A stretch of DNA of 64,000 bases, from contig NZ_JBFOHP010000002.1 in assembly GCF_040907265.1 (NCBI RefSeq), positions 6,634,001-6,698,000 of the forward strand. The letters are read 5' to 3'. The DNA is from Streptomyces sclerotialus. GTDB lineage: Bacteria > Actinomycetota > Actinomycetes > Streptomycetales > Streptomycetaceae. Of this stretch, positions 27,429 to 36,136 are shown piece by piece. The translations under genes and the position numbers were made by a program. Under the pieces are notes generated by a model. The model had not been told where the DNA came from and did not search any database. It saw only the letters and a program-made list of their open reading frames with translations. Positions within the stretch are counted from its first letter, which is position 1, and every line of letters begins with the position of its first letter.

Positions 27429-27480
27429 TGACCCTGCTGGAGACGACAAGGTCGATGACCCTGCTGAAGACGACAACGTT
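27429..27480. repeat. Tandem 25-bp direct repeat, period 27
   Basis: tgaccctgctggagacgaca begins at 27429 and tgaccctgctgaagacgaca at 27456, each continuing five more bases with few changes. Two helical-phase-related copies directly upstream of the regulator start suggest a binding array for that regulator or an AcoR-like activator site. Confidence 0.65.
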
Positions 27481-27491
27481 CGGGAACGCCC

Positions 27492-28748
27492 ATGTCAGCA
27501 GTGCGGAGTGACCTCCGGCAGCGCAGAGCCGCGCTGGAGAACGAATGGTCCCGCTGGGTCCCGGAGCTGCGGACGGCCCGGCGGGCGGTGGACGGGAAGG
27601 CACCGCTGCGCCGCGAGGTGACCGAGTCCTGGGTCCGCTCGCTGCATACGGTGGACCCCGGCGTCGGCAGCGCCCCGGTCACCGACGGCGGTGAGGTACG
27701 GCCCCGGTGGGCGGAGTCGCCGCTGCGGCGGCCGGTCGACGACCTCGCCGACGAGCTGAACAGCATCGCCGACGACGCCGGATTCGTCGCCGGCGTCACG
27801 GACGAGTCCGGCACCCTCCTGTGGACCTGCGGCGGCCGCGTCATGCGGCGGCGCGCCGAGCGGGTCAACTTCGCGCCCGGCGGCCGCTGGGACGAGCAGG
27901 CCATGGGCACCAACGCCCTCTCCCTCGCGCTGCGCACCGGCCGTCCCAGCGCCGTCTTCTCCGCCGAGCACCTGGTCGCCGCGCTGCACGGCTGGGCCTG
28001 CTACTGCGCCCCGATCCACGCCCCCGACGGCCGCATCCTCGGTGTCCTGGACCTGTCGACGACCTGGGACCGCTCGCACCCGCTCGCCATGTCCACCGTC
28101 CGCACCCTGGTCTCCACCATCGAGACCCGGCTCCGCGCCGACCTCGGTGAGCGACGGCGAAGCGGTACGGCGGCGACCGGCGCGTCCGGCGTCCGGCTGA
28201 CCTGTCTCGGTACGGAGGAGGCCGTACGCGGCGGCGCCCGAATGCGGCTGCGCCCCCGCCAGCTGGAGATCCTCACCCTGCTCGCGCTGGAGCCGGCGGG
28301 GTACACCCCGGAGCGGCTGCGGGACGCGCTGTACGGCGAACGCCCGGTGACCGCCTCGACGTTCAAGGCGGAGGTGTCCCACCTGCGGCGCGCCCTCGGC
28401 GGCGCGGTCGCCACCCGCAGATACGCGCTGACCACGCCCGTCGCCTGCGACGCCGCCGAGGTGCTGCGGGCGCTGGCGGCGGGCGACCTGGACGGGGCGC
28501 TGTCCCGGTACAGAGGCCCGCTGCTGCCGCAGTCCGAGGCGCCGGGCATCGTCGCCTGGCGCGAGCACCTGGAGGTCGCGGTGCGCGAGGCGGTGCTGGC
28601 CAGCGCCGTACCGGAACACGCGCTCGACTACGGAGCGCGCGCCCCGCACGACGCCGAGATCCACCAGCACGCGCTCTGTGTCCTGCCACCGGGCGACCCC
28701 CGCCGGGCCCTCGCGGCGGGCCGCCTGAGCACCGCGCTGCGCGACTGA
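27492..28748 (+). CDS. GAF-domain transcriptional regulator with C-terminal BTAD-like winged helix
   Basis: 418 residues; ATG 27492 (GTG 27501 is an alternative, neither has a strong ribosome site). Residues about 40-215 match the N-terminal part of AcoR-type activators, with the GAF region [17 protein letters not shown] and [20 protein letters not shown]. The usual sigma-54 AAA domain is absent; instead the protein ends in a winged-helix/BTAD-like part ([18 protein letters not shown], then [19 protein letters not shown]). It lies just upstream of aldehyde dehydrogenase, which it probably activates in response to an aldehyde or alcohol. Its last codons are part of a 20-bp direct repeat running into the intergenic region. 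Confidence 0.8.
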   Translation: MSAVRSDLRQRRAALENEWSRWVPELRTARRAVDGKAPLRREVTESWVRSLHTVDPGVGSAPVTDGGEVRPRWAESPLRRPVDDLADELNSIADDAGFVAGVTDESGTLLWTCGGRVMRRRAERVNFAPGGRWDEQAMGTNALSLALRTGRPSAVFSAEHLVAALHGWACYCAPIHAPDGRILGVLDLSTTWDRSHPLAMSTVRTLVSTIETRLRADLGERRRSGTAATGASGVRLTCLGTEEAVRGGARMRLRPRQLEILTLLALEPAGYTPERLRDALYGERPVTASTFKAEVSHLRRALGGAVATRRYALTTPVACDAAEVLRALAAGDLDGALSRYRGPLLPQSEAPGIVAWREHLEVAVREAVLASAVPEHALDYGARAPHDAEIHQHALCVLPPGDPRRALAAGRLSTALRD

Positions 28749-28770
28749 ACACCGCGCTGCGCGGCTGACA
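28727..28770. repeat. 20-bp direct repeat at the end of the GAF-regulator gene
   Basis: caccgcgctgcgcgactga at 28730 recurs with one change (caccgcgctgcgcggctga) at 28750. The first copy encodes the last residues (STALRD) and the stop; the second is outside the gene. It looks like a recent short tandem duplication of the gene end. Confidence 0.6.
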
Positions 28771-28848
28771 CACCGCGCCAACCTTTCGCCAACCTCACGG
28801 GGTGAGAGTGGGCCGCACCCCGTACCCGTACTCCCGAGGAGCGCCACA

Positions 28849-30366
28849 ATGGTGTACGCGCAGCCCGGCACAGAAGGCAGCGTCGTCAGCTTCGAGCAGC
28901 GTTACGACAATTTCATCGGCGGCGACTGGGTCGCGCCGGTGAAGGGCCAGTACTTCGACAACCCCTCACCGGTGGACGGCCGGACGTTCACGCAGGTCGC
29001 GCGGTCCACCGCGGCCGACGTCGAGCTCGCGCTGGACGCCGCGCACGCGGCCGCGCCGAAGTGGAGCCGCACCTCCACCACGGAGCGCGCCAACCTCCTC
29101 AACAAGATCGCCGATCGCATCGAGGAGCACCTCGAAAAGCTCGCGGTCGCCGAGACCTGGGAGAACGGCAAGCCGGTCCGCGAGACGCTGGCCGCCGACC
29201 TGCCGCTGGCCGTGGACCACTTCCGCTACTTCGCGGGCGCCGTACGCGGCCAGGAGGGCTCGATCTCCGAGATCGACGCCGACACCGTCGCGTACCACTT
29301 CCACGAGCCGCTCGGCGTCGTCGGCCAGATCATCCCGTGGAACTTCCCGCTGCTGATGGCCACCTGGAAGCTCGCTCCCGCGCTGGCGGCCGGCAACTGC
29401 GTGGTCATCAAGCCCGCCGAGCAGACCCCGGCCAGCATCCTGGTCCTCATCGACCTGATCGCCGACCTGCTGCCGCCGGGCGTGGTCAACGTCGTCAACG
29501 GCTTCGGCGTGGAGGCCGGCAAGCCGCTGGCGTCCAGCCCGCGGATCGCCAAGGTCGCGTTCACCGGCGAGACCACCACGGGCCGCCTGATCATGCAGTA
29601 CGCCAGCGAGAACATCATCCCCGTCACGCTGGAGCTGGGCGGCAAGAGCCCGAACATCTTCCTGCCCGACGTCATGGCCGCCGACGACGACTTCCTGGAC
29701 AAGGCCGTCGAGGGCTTCGTGATGTTCGCACTCAACCAGGGCGAGGTGTGCACCTGCCCGTCCCGGGCGCTCATCCACGCCTCGATCTACGACGAGTTCA
29801 TGGCCCGCGCCGTCGAGCGGACGAAGGCGATCACCAGCGGCAGCCCGCTGGACCCGGCGACCATGATCGGCGCGCAGGCCAGCAACGACCAGTTCGAGAA
29901 GATCCTCTCCTACATCGACATCGGCAAGAAGGAGGGCGCCGAGCTGGTCACGGGCGGTGCCTCCCGGACCGTCGAGGGCTACGAGGGCGGTTACTACATC
30001 GAGCCGACGATCTTCCGCGGCACCAACGACATGCGGATCTTCCAGGAGGAGATCTTCGGCCCGGTCGTCTCGGTGACCACGTACGACTCGGTCGACGAAG
30101 CCCTGAAGATCGCCAACGACACGCTCTACGGCCTCGGCGCCGGCGTGTGGACCCGCGACGGCAACACCGCCTACCGCCTCGGCCGCGAGATCAAGGCCGG
30201 CCGGGTGTGGACCAACTGCTACCACGCCTACCCCGCGCACGCGGCGTTCGGCGGCTACAAGAACTCCGGCATCGGCCGGGAGAACCACAAGATGATGCTC
30301 GACCACTATCAGCAGACCAAGAACCTGCTGGTCAGCTACTCGGCGAAGAAGCTCGGGTTCTTCTGA
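28849..30366 (+). CDS. NAD(P)-dependent aldehyde dehydrogenase (ExaC/AcoD type)
   Basis: 505 residues; ATG 28849 after CCCGAGGAGCGCC. Oxidises acetaldehyde and related aldehydes to acids. Signature elements: [19 protein letters not shown] and the lysine in [10 protein letters not shown] for NAD binding, catalytic Glu in [17 protein letters not shown] near residue 263, catalytic Cys in [18 protein letters not shown] near residue 302, and [14 protein letters not shown]. Translationally coupled to the DUF779 gene (stop and start overlap). Physiologically it links the alcohol dehydrogenases of this region to acetyl-CoA synthetase. Confidence 0.95.
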   Translation: MVYAQPGTEGSVVSFEQRYDNFIGGDWVAPVKGQYFDNPSPVDGRTFTQVARSTAADVELALDAAHAAAPKWSRTSTTERANLLNKIADRIEEHLEKLAVAETWENGKPVRETLAADLPLAVDHFRYFAGAVRGQEGSISEIDADTVAYHFHEPLGVVGQIIPWNFPLLMATWKLAPALAAGNCVVIKPAEQTPASILVLIDLIADLLPPGVVNVVNGFGVEAGKPLASSPRIAKVAFTGETTTGRLIMQYASENIIPVTLELGGKSPNIFLPDVMAADDDFLDKAVEGFVMFALNQGEVCTCPSRALIHASIYDEFMARAVERTKAITSGSPLDPATMIGAQASNDQFEKILSYIDIGKKEGAELVTGGASRTVEGYEGGYYIEPTIFRGTNDMRIFQEEIFGPVVSVTTYDSVDEALKIANDTLYGLGAGVWTRDGNTAYRLGREIKAGRVWTNCYHAYPAHAAFGGYKNSGIGRENHKMMLDHYQQTKNLLVSYSAKKLGFF

Positions 30367-30770
30367 TGGGGACCCGCACCCGACGTGTCGAACTGACGCC
30401 GGCCGCCGAGGATCTGGTGTGCCGGCTGACGGAGACGCACGGTCCGGTGATGTTCCACCAGTCCGGCGGCTGCTGCGACGGCAGCGCCCCGATGTGCTAC
30501 CCGCGCGGTGAGTTCAAGGTCGGGGCCGCCGACGTCCTCCTCGGCCACGTCTCCGAGGACGTGCCGTTCTGGATGAGCGCCGACCAGTTCGCCTACTGGC
30601 AGCACACCCACCTCACCGTCGACGTCGTACCGGGCAGGGGCAGCGGCTTCTCGCTGGAGGCCCCCGAGGGGGTCCGCTTCCTCATCCGCTCCCGGCTGCT
30701 CACCGACGGGGAACTGGCCCGCATCGAGGCCGAGCCGCCGCTCCCCACGGGTGCCGACACCGCCGGTTGA
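30366..30770 (+). CDS. DUF779 domain protein
   Basis: 134 residues, ATG overlapping the aldehyde dehydrogenase stop (TGATG). The domain carries a conserved cysteine-rich patch, MFHQSGGCCDGSAPMCYPRG near residues 29-48, suggestive of metal or redox-cofactor binding. Genes of this family commonly follow ExaC-type aldehyde dehydrogenases, so a role in dehydrogenase maturation, protection or aldehyde handling is likely, but the function is not established. Confidence 0.9.
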   Translation: MGTRTRRVELTPAAEDLVCRLTETHGPVMFHQSGGCCDGSAPMCYPRGEFKVGAADVLLGHVSEDVPFWMSADQFAYWQHTHLTVDVVPGRGSGFSLEAPEGVRFLIRSRLLTDGELARIEAEPPLPTGADTAG

Positions 30771-30781
30771 GGCCTTCGGGT

Positions 30782-30829
30782 ACGGCCCGGGGCGCGGGCG
30801 GCCGTCGAGCCGTCCGCGCCCCGGGCCGT
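30782..30829. terminator. Strong bidirectional hairpin terminator
   Basis: A 20-bp stem (one G-U/mismatch position) around the eight-base loop ccgtcgag, in the 66-base gap between convergent DUF779 and Lrp genes. It is G+C-rich with no U-tract, the usual form in this kind of genome, and serves both directions. Confidence 0.8.
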
Positions 30830-30836
30830 CCGGTGG

Positions 30837-31289
30837 TCACGCCGGGAGCGGCCGCTCGTACACCACGTGCTTCATCACGAGGGTGGAGCTGAGCCGCTGC
30901 ACGCCCGGGAGCGTGGCCAGCTTCTCGTCGTAGAGCCGCTGGAAGGCCGGCAGGTCGGTGCTGACGATGCGCAGCAGGTAGTCGGGGTCGCCGAAGAGGC
31001 GCTGCGCCTGCAGCACCTGAGGGATGTCCGCGACGGCCTCCTCGAAGGCGGAGACGGTGCTGCGGTCCTCCTGGCGCATGGTCACGAAGACCAGCGCCTC
31101 GAACTTCAGCCCGACCGCCTCGGCGTCCACGACCGCGCGGTAGCCGCGGATCGCGCCGCTGCGCTCCAGCTCACGCAGCCGGCGGTGGCACGGCGAGAGG
31201 CTGAGCCCGACCCGCGCCGCCAGCTCCGTGACCGTGAGCCGGCCGTCCTCCTGGAGCTCCGCAAGAATTGTCCGGTCCAAGTCGTCCAT
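30837..31289 (-). CDS. Lrp/AsnC family transcriptional regulator
   Basis: 150 residues from ATG 31289 (AAGGA upstream). N-terminal helix-turn-helix: MDDLDRTILAELQEDGRLTV then LAARVGLSLSPCHRRLRELE. C-terminal RAM ligand-binding domain from about residue 65 (LKFEALVFVTM onward, with GDPDYLLRIVSTDLPAFQRL). It is divergent from a LysE-type exporter gene 122 bases away, the standard arrangement in which an Lrp-type activator controls amino-acid export; the ligand is probably an amino acid. Confidence 0.92.
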   Translation of the reverse strand: MDDLDRTILAELQEDGRLTVTELAARVGLSLSPCHRRLRELERSGAIRGYRAVVDAEAVGLKFEALVFVTMRQEDRSTVSAFEEAVADIPQVLQAQRLFGDPDYLLRIVSTDLPAFQRLYDEKLATLPGVQRLSSTLVMKHVVYERPLPA

Positions 31290-31411
31290 GGGGAAAATCC
31301 TTCCACAGATGGCTACCGGGACGACACTGTCGGGGAACACTTTCCGGTCTCTCGCGACTAATCTCCCTCTCTGCCGCCGTCCGCACAGAGAGAACCAGCG
31401 AGAACCACGTC

Positions 31412-32056
31412 ATGGCTGCCAGTTCCATAGCCGCCTTCTGGGCGGTGTCCGTCCTCCTCGTCCTCGTGCCGGGCGCGGACTGGGCGTACGCCATCACCGC
31501 CGGCCTCCGCGACCGGTCCGTCCTCCCGGCGGTCGGCGGCCTGATGCTCGGCTACGTGGGGCTCACCCTCGTGGTCGTCGCCGGTGTGGCAGCCGTGGTC
31601 GCGGACAACCCTCCGGTGCTCACCACCCTGACGGTGCTCGGCGCCCTGTACCTGATCTGGCTCGGGGTCACGACCCTGGCCCGGCCCGCGGCACCCGCGG
31701 CACCCGCGTCGGCCGACCCGGCCGAGGTGCCGGCCGGTGCGGCGCCCGGGGCGCGGATCCTCAAGGGCGCCGGCATCAGCGGCCTCAACCCCAAGGCGCT
31801 GCTGCTCTACATCGCCCTGCTCCCGCAGTTCGCCGCCGCCCACACGGGCGGCAGCAGCTGGCCCCTGGCGGCCCAGATCGGCGTGCTGGGCCTGGTGCAC
31901 ATGGCCAACTGCGGCGCGGTCTACACGGGCGTCGGCGTACTGGCCCGCACCGTGCTGCGCGCCCGGCCCGTCGTCGCCCGCGCGGTCACCCGCCTCTCCG
32001 GCGCCGCCATGATCGTGATCGGCGCACTGCTGCTCGTGGAGCGGCTGCTCCCCTGA
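31412..32056 (+). CDS. LysE/RhtB family amino-acid exporter
   Basis: 214 residues from ATG 31412. Six hydrophobic helices; helix 1 holds the family motif VLVPGADWAYAITAGLRDRS and helix 4 begins at GISGLNPKALLLYIALLPQF, both typical of LysE translocators. A Pro/Ala-rich loop, APAAPASADPAEVPAGAAPG, lies between helices 3 and 4. The divergent Lrp-type gene is the likely regulator. Substrate not predictable beyond an amino acid. It converges on the tyrosine phosphatase gene with only three bases between. Confidence 0.9.
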   Translation: MAASSIAAFWAVSVLLVLVPGADWAYAITAGLRDRSVLPAVGGLMLGYVGLTLVVVAGVAAVVADNPPVLTTLTVLGALYLIWLGVTTLARPAAPAAPASADPAEVPAGAAPGARILKGAGISGLNPKALLLYIALLPQFAAAHTGGSSWPLAAQIGVLGLVHMANCGAVYTGVGVLARTVLRARPVVARAVTRLSGAAMIVIGALLLVERLLP

Positions 32057-32059
32057 GCC

Positions 32060-32491
32060 TCAGCCGGCGAAGCGGCGGACGTACCACCGCTGCCACGGCG
32101 TTTCGACGGCGTGCCGGTCGTAGTGGCGGCGCACGAACTCCACCGCCCGGTCCGCCGGTACGCCGTCCAGCACGGCGAGACAGGCCAGGGCCGTGCCCGT
32201 GCGGCCGCGGCCCCCGTCGCAGGCGACCTCGACCCGCTCGGCACCGGCCCGGTCCCACGCCTCACCGAGCGCCGCACGTGCCTGAGCACGGTCGCTGGGC
32301 AGCCAGAAGTCCGGCCAGCGCAGCCACCGGGACTCCCAGGGCAGCTCCGGTGGCCGCTTGCCGAGCAGATAGATGCCGTACGCGGGCGACGGCCCGGCGG
32401 GCAGCGGCCGGCGCAGCCCCCGGCCGCGCACCAGCCGCCCGGAGGGCAGGCGCAGCACGCCCGCGTCGGTGTGCTCCCAGGTTCCGGTCAC
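32060..32491 (-). CDS. Protein-tyrosine/dual-specificity phosphatase family protein
   Basis: 143 residues from GTG 32491. The signature C-x5-R loop is in VEVACDGGRGRTGTALACLA near residues 90-109, with the usual histidine before the cysteine replaced by Ala (VACDGG). This variation occurs in actinobacterial members. The N-terminus, GTWEHTDAGVLRLPSGRLVRG, and the C-terminal RRHYDRHAVETPWQRWYVRR also fit. No clear ribosome site, so the start is uncertain. Substrate unknown. Confidence 0.75.
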   Translation of the reverse strand: MTGTWEHTDAGVLRLPSGRLVRGRGLRRPLPAGPSPAYGIYLLGKRPPELPWESRWLRWPDFWLPSDRAQARAALGEAWDRAGAERVEVACDGGRGRTGTALACLAVLDGVPADRAVEFVRRHYDRHAVETPWQRWYVRRFAG

Positions 32492-32794
32492 ACCATCACG
32501 GTACCGAGGAGCACCGTCCGTCGGCCGCGTTCCCGTCGCCCGGTACCGGATTGGCCGCTCCGTGCCACGGCACCTCGCTGCCGGTCTTCCGGCCGGTGAC
32601 CGCCGTACCGGCAGGGCAGAGTGGTGCACACCCCGAAGAACTGCGGTACCTGGCAGGCCACCTCGTGACGGCCGGGCCGACCGCGCCCGAGGTGACCGCC
32701 GGCACCCGGCCGCACCCGCCCCCCTGCGCGTGGACGTGCTGACCCCTTGCGTGCTCACCGCATCGCCGACGCAACTGTGCCTGGAGGACACCGT

Positions 32795-34018
32795 ATGACC
32801 ACCATCCCCCGAACCACTGCCCCCAAGAGCCCGATGGCGGGCCGGCTGGGCGGCGTGCAGAGCTCCCCCGTGCGGGACCTGCTCGCGCTCATCGACCGGC
32901 CCGAGGTGATCTCCTTCGCGGGCGGCCTGCCCTCGCCCGAACTCTTCGACCTCGACGGGCTCCGGCGGTCCTTCCACGACGTCCTCTCGCCGGCCACGGG
33001 ACGCCGCGCCCTGCAGTACTCGCCGACCGAGGGCGATCCGGCACTGCGCGGCCTGCTCGCCCGCCGGCTGACCGTGCGCGGCCTTCCGTCCACGGCCGAC
33101 GACCTGCTGGTGACCACCGGCTCCCAGCAGGCCATCTCCCTCGTCGCGACCGCCCTCCTGGAGCCCGGTGACGTCGTCCTGGTCGAGGAGCCCACCTACC
33201 TCGCCGCACTCCAGTGCTTCCGGCTGGCCGGCGCCACCGTCGTGCCGGTCCGCAGCGACGAGGACGGCCTCGACCCGGCCGCCCTGCGGGAGGCCGTCGA
33301 GCGGCACCGGCCCACGCTGCTCTACCTGGTGCCGACCTTCGCCAACCCGACCGGCCGCACCCTGACCGGCGAACGGCGCCGCGAGGTGGCCGGGCTCGCC
33401 CACGAGCACGGGTTCTGGATCCTGGAGGACGATCCCTACGGCGAGCTGCGCTACCGGGGCGAGGCCCTGCCGCCGCTCAGCGCGTACCCGGGCGGCCAGG
33501 AGAACTCGGTCCACCTGGGCAGCTTCTCCAAGATCGGCGCGCCCGGCCTGCGCCTCGGCTGGCTGCGCGCCCCCGGGGAACTGCTGCGCGCCCTCACCAT
33601 CACCAAGCAGGCCACGGACCTGCACACCTCCACCGTCGACCAGGCCGCGGTGGCGCACTACCTGGCCGGGACCGACCTCGACGCCCGGGTGCGCACCCTC
33701 CGGGACACCTACCTGCCGCGCCGCGACGCCATGACGAAGGCCCTCGCCGAGGTCACGCCGCCCGGCACCACCTGGAGCGACCCCGACGGCGGCATGTTCC
33801 TCTGGGTGCGGCTGCCCGAAGGCACGGACAGCGCCGCACTGTTGCGGACGGCGCTCCGGCACGACGTGGCCTTCGTGCCCGGCGCCGCCTTCTACCCCGG
33901 CGAGCCCGACCGTGCGACGCTGCGCCTCTCCTTCAGCAGCTACCCACCGGAGGGCATCGCCGAGGGGATGCGCCGCTTCGGCGCGGCGCTGGCCGAAGCG
34001 CCTTCGGGTGCGCGCTGA
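32795..34018 (+). CDS. PLP-dependent aminotransferase, MocR/LysN-like without DNA-binding domain
   Basis: 407 residues; ATG 32795 with GGAGGA seven bases upstream. Fold-type I aminotransferase, resembling 2-aminoadipate/branched-chain aminotransferases: ISFAGGLPSPELFD near residue 35, YSPTEGDPALRGLLARRL, VPTFANPTGRTL, ILEDDPYGELRY (PLP-ring aspartate), and the Schiff-base lysine in LGSFSKIGAPGLRLGWLRAP near residue 245. The final arginine that binds the substrate carboxylate is in LRLSFSSYP. Monocistronic. Confidence 0.9.
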   Translation: MTTIPRTTAPKSPMAGRLGGVQSSPVRDLLALIDRPEVISFAGGLPSPELFDLDGLRRSFHDVLSPATGRRALQYSPTEGDPALRGLLARRLTVRGLPSTADDLLVTTGSQQAISLVATALLEPGDVVLVEEPTYLAALQCFRLAGATVVPVRSDEDGLDPAALREAVERHRPTLLYLVPTFANPTGRTLTGERRREVAGLAHEHGFWILEDDPYGELRYRGEALPPLSAYPGGQENSVHLGSFSKIGAPGLRLGWLRAPGELLRALTITKQATDLHTSTVDQAAVAHYLAGTDLDARVRTLRDTYLPRRDAMTKALAEVTPPGTTWSDPDGGMFLWVRLPEGTDSAALLRTALRHDVAFVPGAAFYPGEPDRATLRLSFSSYPPEGIAEGMRRFGAALAEAPSGAR

Positions 34019-34040
34019 CCCGCCGCCCGTACGGTCCGGC

Positions 34041-35105
34041 TCAGTCGAGCAGTCCCTGCAGCACCGCCTCGACCCCGGCCTGGAAGCGGCTCTTCGCCCC
34101 GAGCCGCGCCATCAGATCGGCCGTCAGCCGCCGCAGCGTCCGGAGGGAGATGCCGAGTTCGCGCGCCACCGCCTCGTCCTTGCGCCCCGCGGCCAGCAGC
34201 CGCAGCGTGGCACGGTGCTGCGGGGTGAGCTCGGTGCCTCCGCCGCCCGGACCGAAGCTCCCCAGCGGCGTCGCGGTCGCCCAGAACATCGTGAAGACCT
34301 TGGTCAGAAGGGATGTCAGCTCCTCGCCCCTGACCACCATCATGGTGTCCGGGACGTCCATGTGCAGCGCCGGTACCAGCGCCTGCACCCGGTCGACGAC
34401 CACCAGGCGGAACGGCAGGGCGGTGGCGAGACGCACCTGCGCACCGGCCGCCCGAAGGTCCTCCAGGTGGGCGGTCGTCTGCGCGAGCCGGGTCATCGGG
34501 TGCAGGTGCATGCTGCGTACGATCACCCCGCGCTCCAGGAGCTTGCGGTAGCGGCGGGTGCGGAAGTCCAGGTCCTCCGTGGGCAGTACCCGCCCCGGAT
34601 GCATGGCGAGGACTTCGGACGAGGCCGTGTCCACGATGTCGTTGAGCATCGAGGTGATCCGCTCGTCCCCGGTGACGAGGTCCAGGCCGGGGCCTGCCGC
34701 CCGGGCCAGCTGGAGGGGCAGGAACGCCTCGCGCAACTCCCTGATCTGCCCGTGCACGTCGCGGATCCGCTCCGCGAGCCGGCCGGTCAGCTCGTCCTCG
34801 GCGGCGAGCAGCCGCAGCAGCGCCGCCTCGGGGGCGGTCGCCCGTGGGGCCGTGCGCTGCTCCTCGGAGTGCCGCAGCAGACCGAGGCGCAGCAGCTCCT
34901 CCTGGGCCTCTGCCACCTCGTCGGCGGTCATGCCGAGCTGCTCGCAGACCTCCTGCGGGGTCCAGCGGTCGTGTGCGGAGACGTAACGGAAAAGACGGAG
35001 TGAATGGGGAAGCACCGGCGCTCGCCAAGGTAGGGAAGGGGAAGCCGCAGCACTCTGGTACCCGCGTGCCGCGGAGGCGGCGCGCCGCGACCCGAGAGGG
35101 GACAT
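34041..35105 (-). CDS. LuxR-type helix-turn-helix regulator with TrmB/PLD-like middle domain
   Basis: 354 residues from ATG 35105 (GTG 35111 is possible). Region about 35-90 is a TrmB-like winged helix (SLRLFRYVSAHDRWTPQEVC). The middle, about 150-260, resembles the phospholipase-D-like effector domain found in such regulators (EVLAMHPGRVLPTEDLDFRT). The C-terminus has a LuxR helix-turn-helix, LTPQHRATLRLLAAGRKDEA then ELGISLRTLRRLTADLMARL. This architecture is common near antibiotic-response and unknown loci in Streptomyces. It converges on the aminotransferase gene and is divergent from the peptidase operon, which it may control. Confidence 0.8.
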   Translation of the reverse strand: MSPLGSRRAASAARGYQSAAASPSLPWRAPVLPHSLRLFRYVSAHDRWTPQEVCEQLGMTADEVAEAQEELLRLGLLRHSEEQRTAPRATAPEAALLRLLAAEDELTGRLAERIRDVHGQIRELREAFLPLQLARAAGPGLDLVTGDERITSMLNDIVDTASSEVLAMHPGRVLPTEDLDFRTRRYRKLLERGVIVRSMHLHPMTRLAQTTAHLEDLRAAGAQVRLATALPFRLVVVDRVQALVPALHMDVPDTMMVVRGEELTSLLTKVFTMFWATATPLGSFGPGGGGTELTPQHRATLRLLAAGRKDEAVARELGISLRTLRRLTADLMARLGAKSRFQAGVEAVLQGLLD

Positions 35106-35299
35106 CGTCACCGCAGGTCACGACCTCGCCGACGGGTCCGGGCACTGCTCCTCCCGCTTCTTCGGTGGACTGGACCTCAGGAGTTTTCCACAGGCATGGC
35201 CCGGGCGGATCGCCTCGCGTAACGTGACGAGGTGTGAAGATCCCCGCGCCGTGCGGGGGTCGTCGGCGTCAGGCCCGTGACCTGCGATAGGACTGGTGC

Positions 35300-36136
35300 A
35301 TGGTGAAGATCCTCATCTCTGCGGACATGGAGGGCGCCACCGGCGTGACCTGGCCTGCGGACGTGCTGCCGGGGGCGAGCCAGTGGGAGCGCTGCCGTCA
35401 CCTGTTCACCTCCGACGTCAATGCGGCGATCGCCGGGTTCTTCGACGGCGGTGCCGACGAGGTGCTCGTGAACGAGGCGCACTGGACGATGCGCAATCTG
35501 CTCCTGGAGAAGCTGGACGAGCGGGCGCAGCTGCTGACCGGGAAGCACAAGTCGCTGAGCATGGTCGAGGGCGTGCAGCACGGCGACGTGGACGGCATAG
35601 CCTTCGTCGGCTATCACACCGGCGCCGGCACGGAAGGCGTGCTGGCGCACACCTACCTCGCCAATTCGATCACGGGCGTCTGGGTCGACGGCACCCCGGC
35701 GAGCGAGGGCTACCTGAACTCCCTCGTGGTCGCCGAGTACGGCGTCCCGGTGGTGCTGGTGACCGGCGACGACCGGACGTGCGCCGACGCGAAGGGGTAC
35801 GCACCCGACGCGCGGGGCATCGCAGTCAAGGACTACGTGTCGCGGTACGCGGCGGTGTGCCGCCCGCCGGCCCGCACCGCCGCCGACATCAGGGCGGGGG
35901 CCAGGGAAGCGGCGGCGCTGGCGCGGCGGCACGAGCCCGTGCGACGCGGCCCGTTCACCGTCGAGGTGGAGTTCGACGCCGAGCACCTCGTGGGCGCCGC
36001 CACGGTCGTGCCGGGCGTGGAGCGCAGCGGCACCCGCCGCGTCCGTTACGAGAGCCCGACCATGTACGAAGGTATCCGCTGCTTCAAAGCGGTCACCACC
36101 CTCGTCTCGTCCGCCGTTGAGGAGCAGTATGGCTGA
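35300..36136 (+). CDS. M55 family D-aminopeptidase (DppA-like)
   Basis: 278 residues, full length for the family. Self-compartmentalising zinc aminopeptidase that cuts D-Ala dipeptides. Metal ligands are visible in KILISADMEGATGV (Asp and Glu at residues 9 and 11) and FVGYHTGAGTEGVLAHTY near residue 105, and catalytic-region residues in VLVNEAHWTMRN. First gene of a four-peptidase string; its stop overlaps the M20 gene start by eight bases. It probably acts in recycling of peptidoglycan-derived or other D-amino-acid peptides. Confidence 0.93.
   Translation: MVKILISADMEGATGVTWPADVLPGASQWERCRHLFTSDVNAAIAGFFDGGADEVLVNEAHWTMRNLLLEKLDERAQLLTGKHKSLSMVEGVQHGDVDGIAFVGYHTGAGTEGVLAHTYLANSITGVWVDGTPASEGYLNSLVVAEYGVPVVLVTGDDRTCADAKGYAPDARGIAVKDYVSRYAAVCRPPARTAADIRAGAREAAALARRHEPVRRGPFTVEVEFDAEHLVGAATVVPGVERSGTRRVRYESPTMYEGIRCFKAVTTLVSSAVEEQYG

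Larger units (their letters stand above)
27232..27491. promoter_or_regulatory. Divergent control region between alcohol dehydrogenase and GAF-regulator genes
   Basis: A 260-base gap. It holds an unusually A+T-rich stretch near 27278-27320 (tatttttacggttcaccgatcaataac), which on the minus strand offers a TTGTGC/TATTGA-type promoter with 17-base spacing. It also contains an 18-bp palindrome at 27376-27393 and two 25-bp tandem repeats at 27429-27480. Confidence 0.5.

Noticed and set aside
34041..35105. MftR, the mycofactocin regulator
   Set aside because: This HTH protein is of LuxR/TrmB type, 16 kb from mftA; MftR is a TetR-family protein normally next to mftA. No TetR gene was found in the window.
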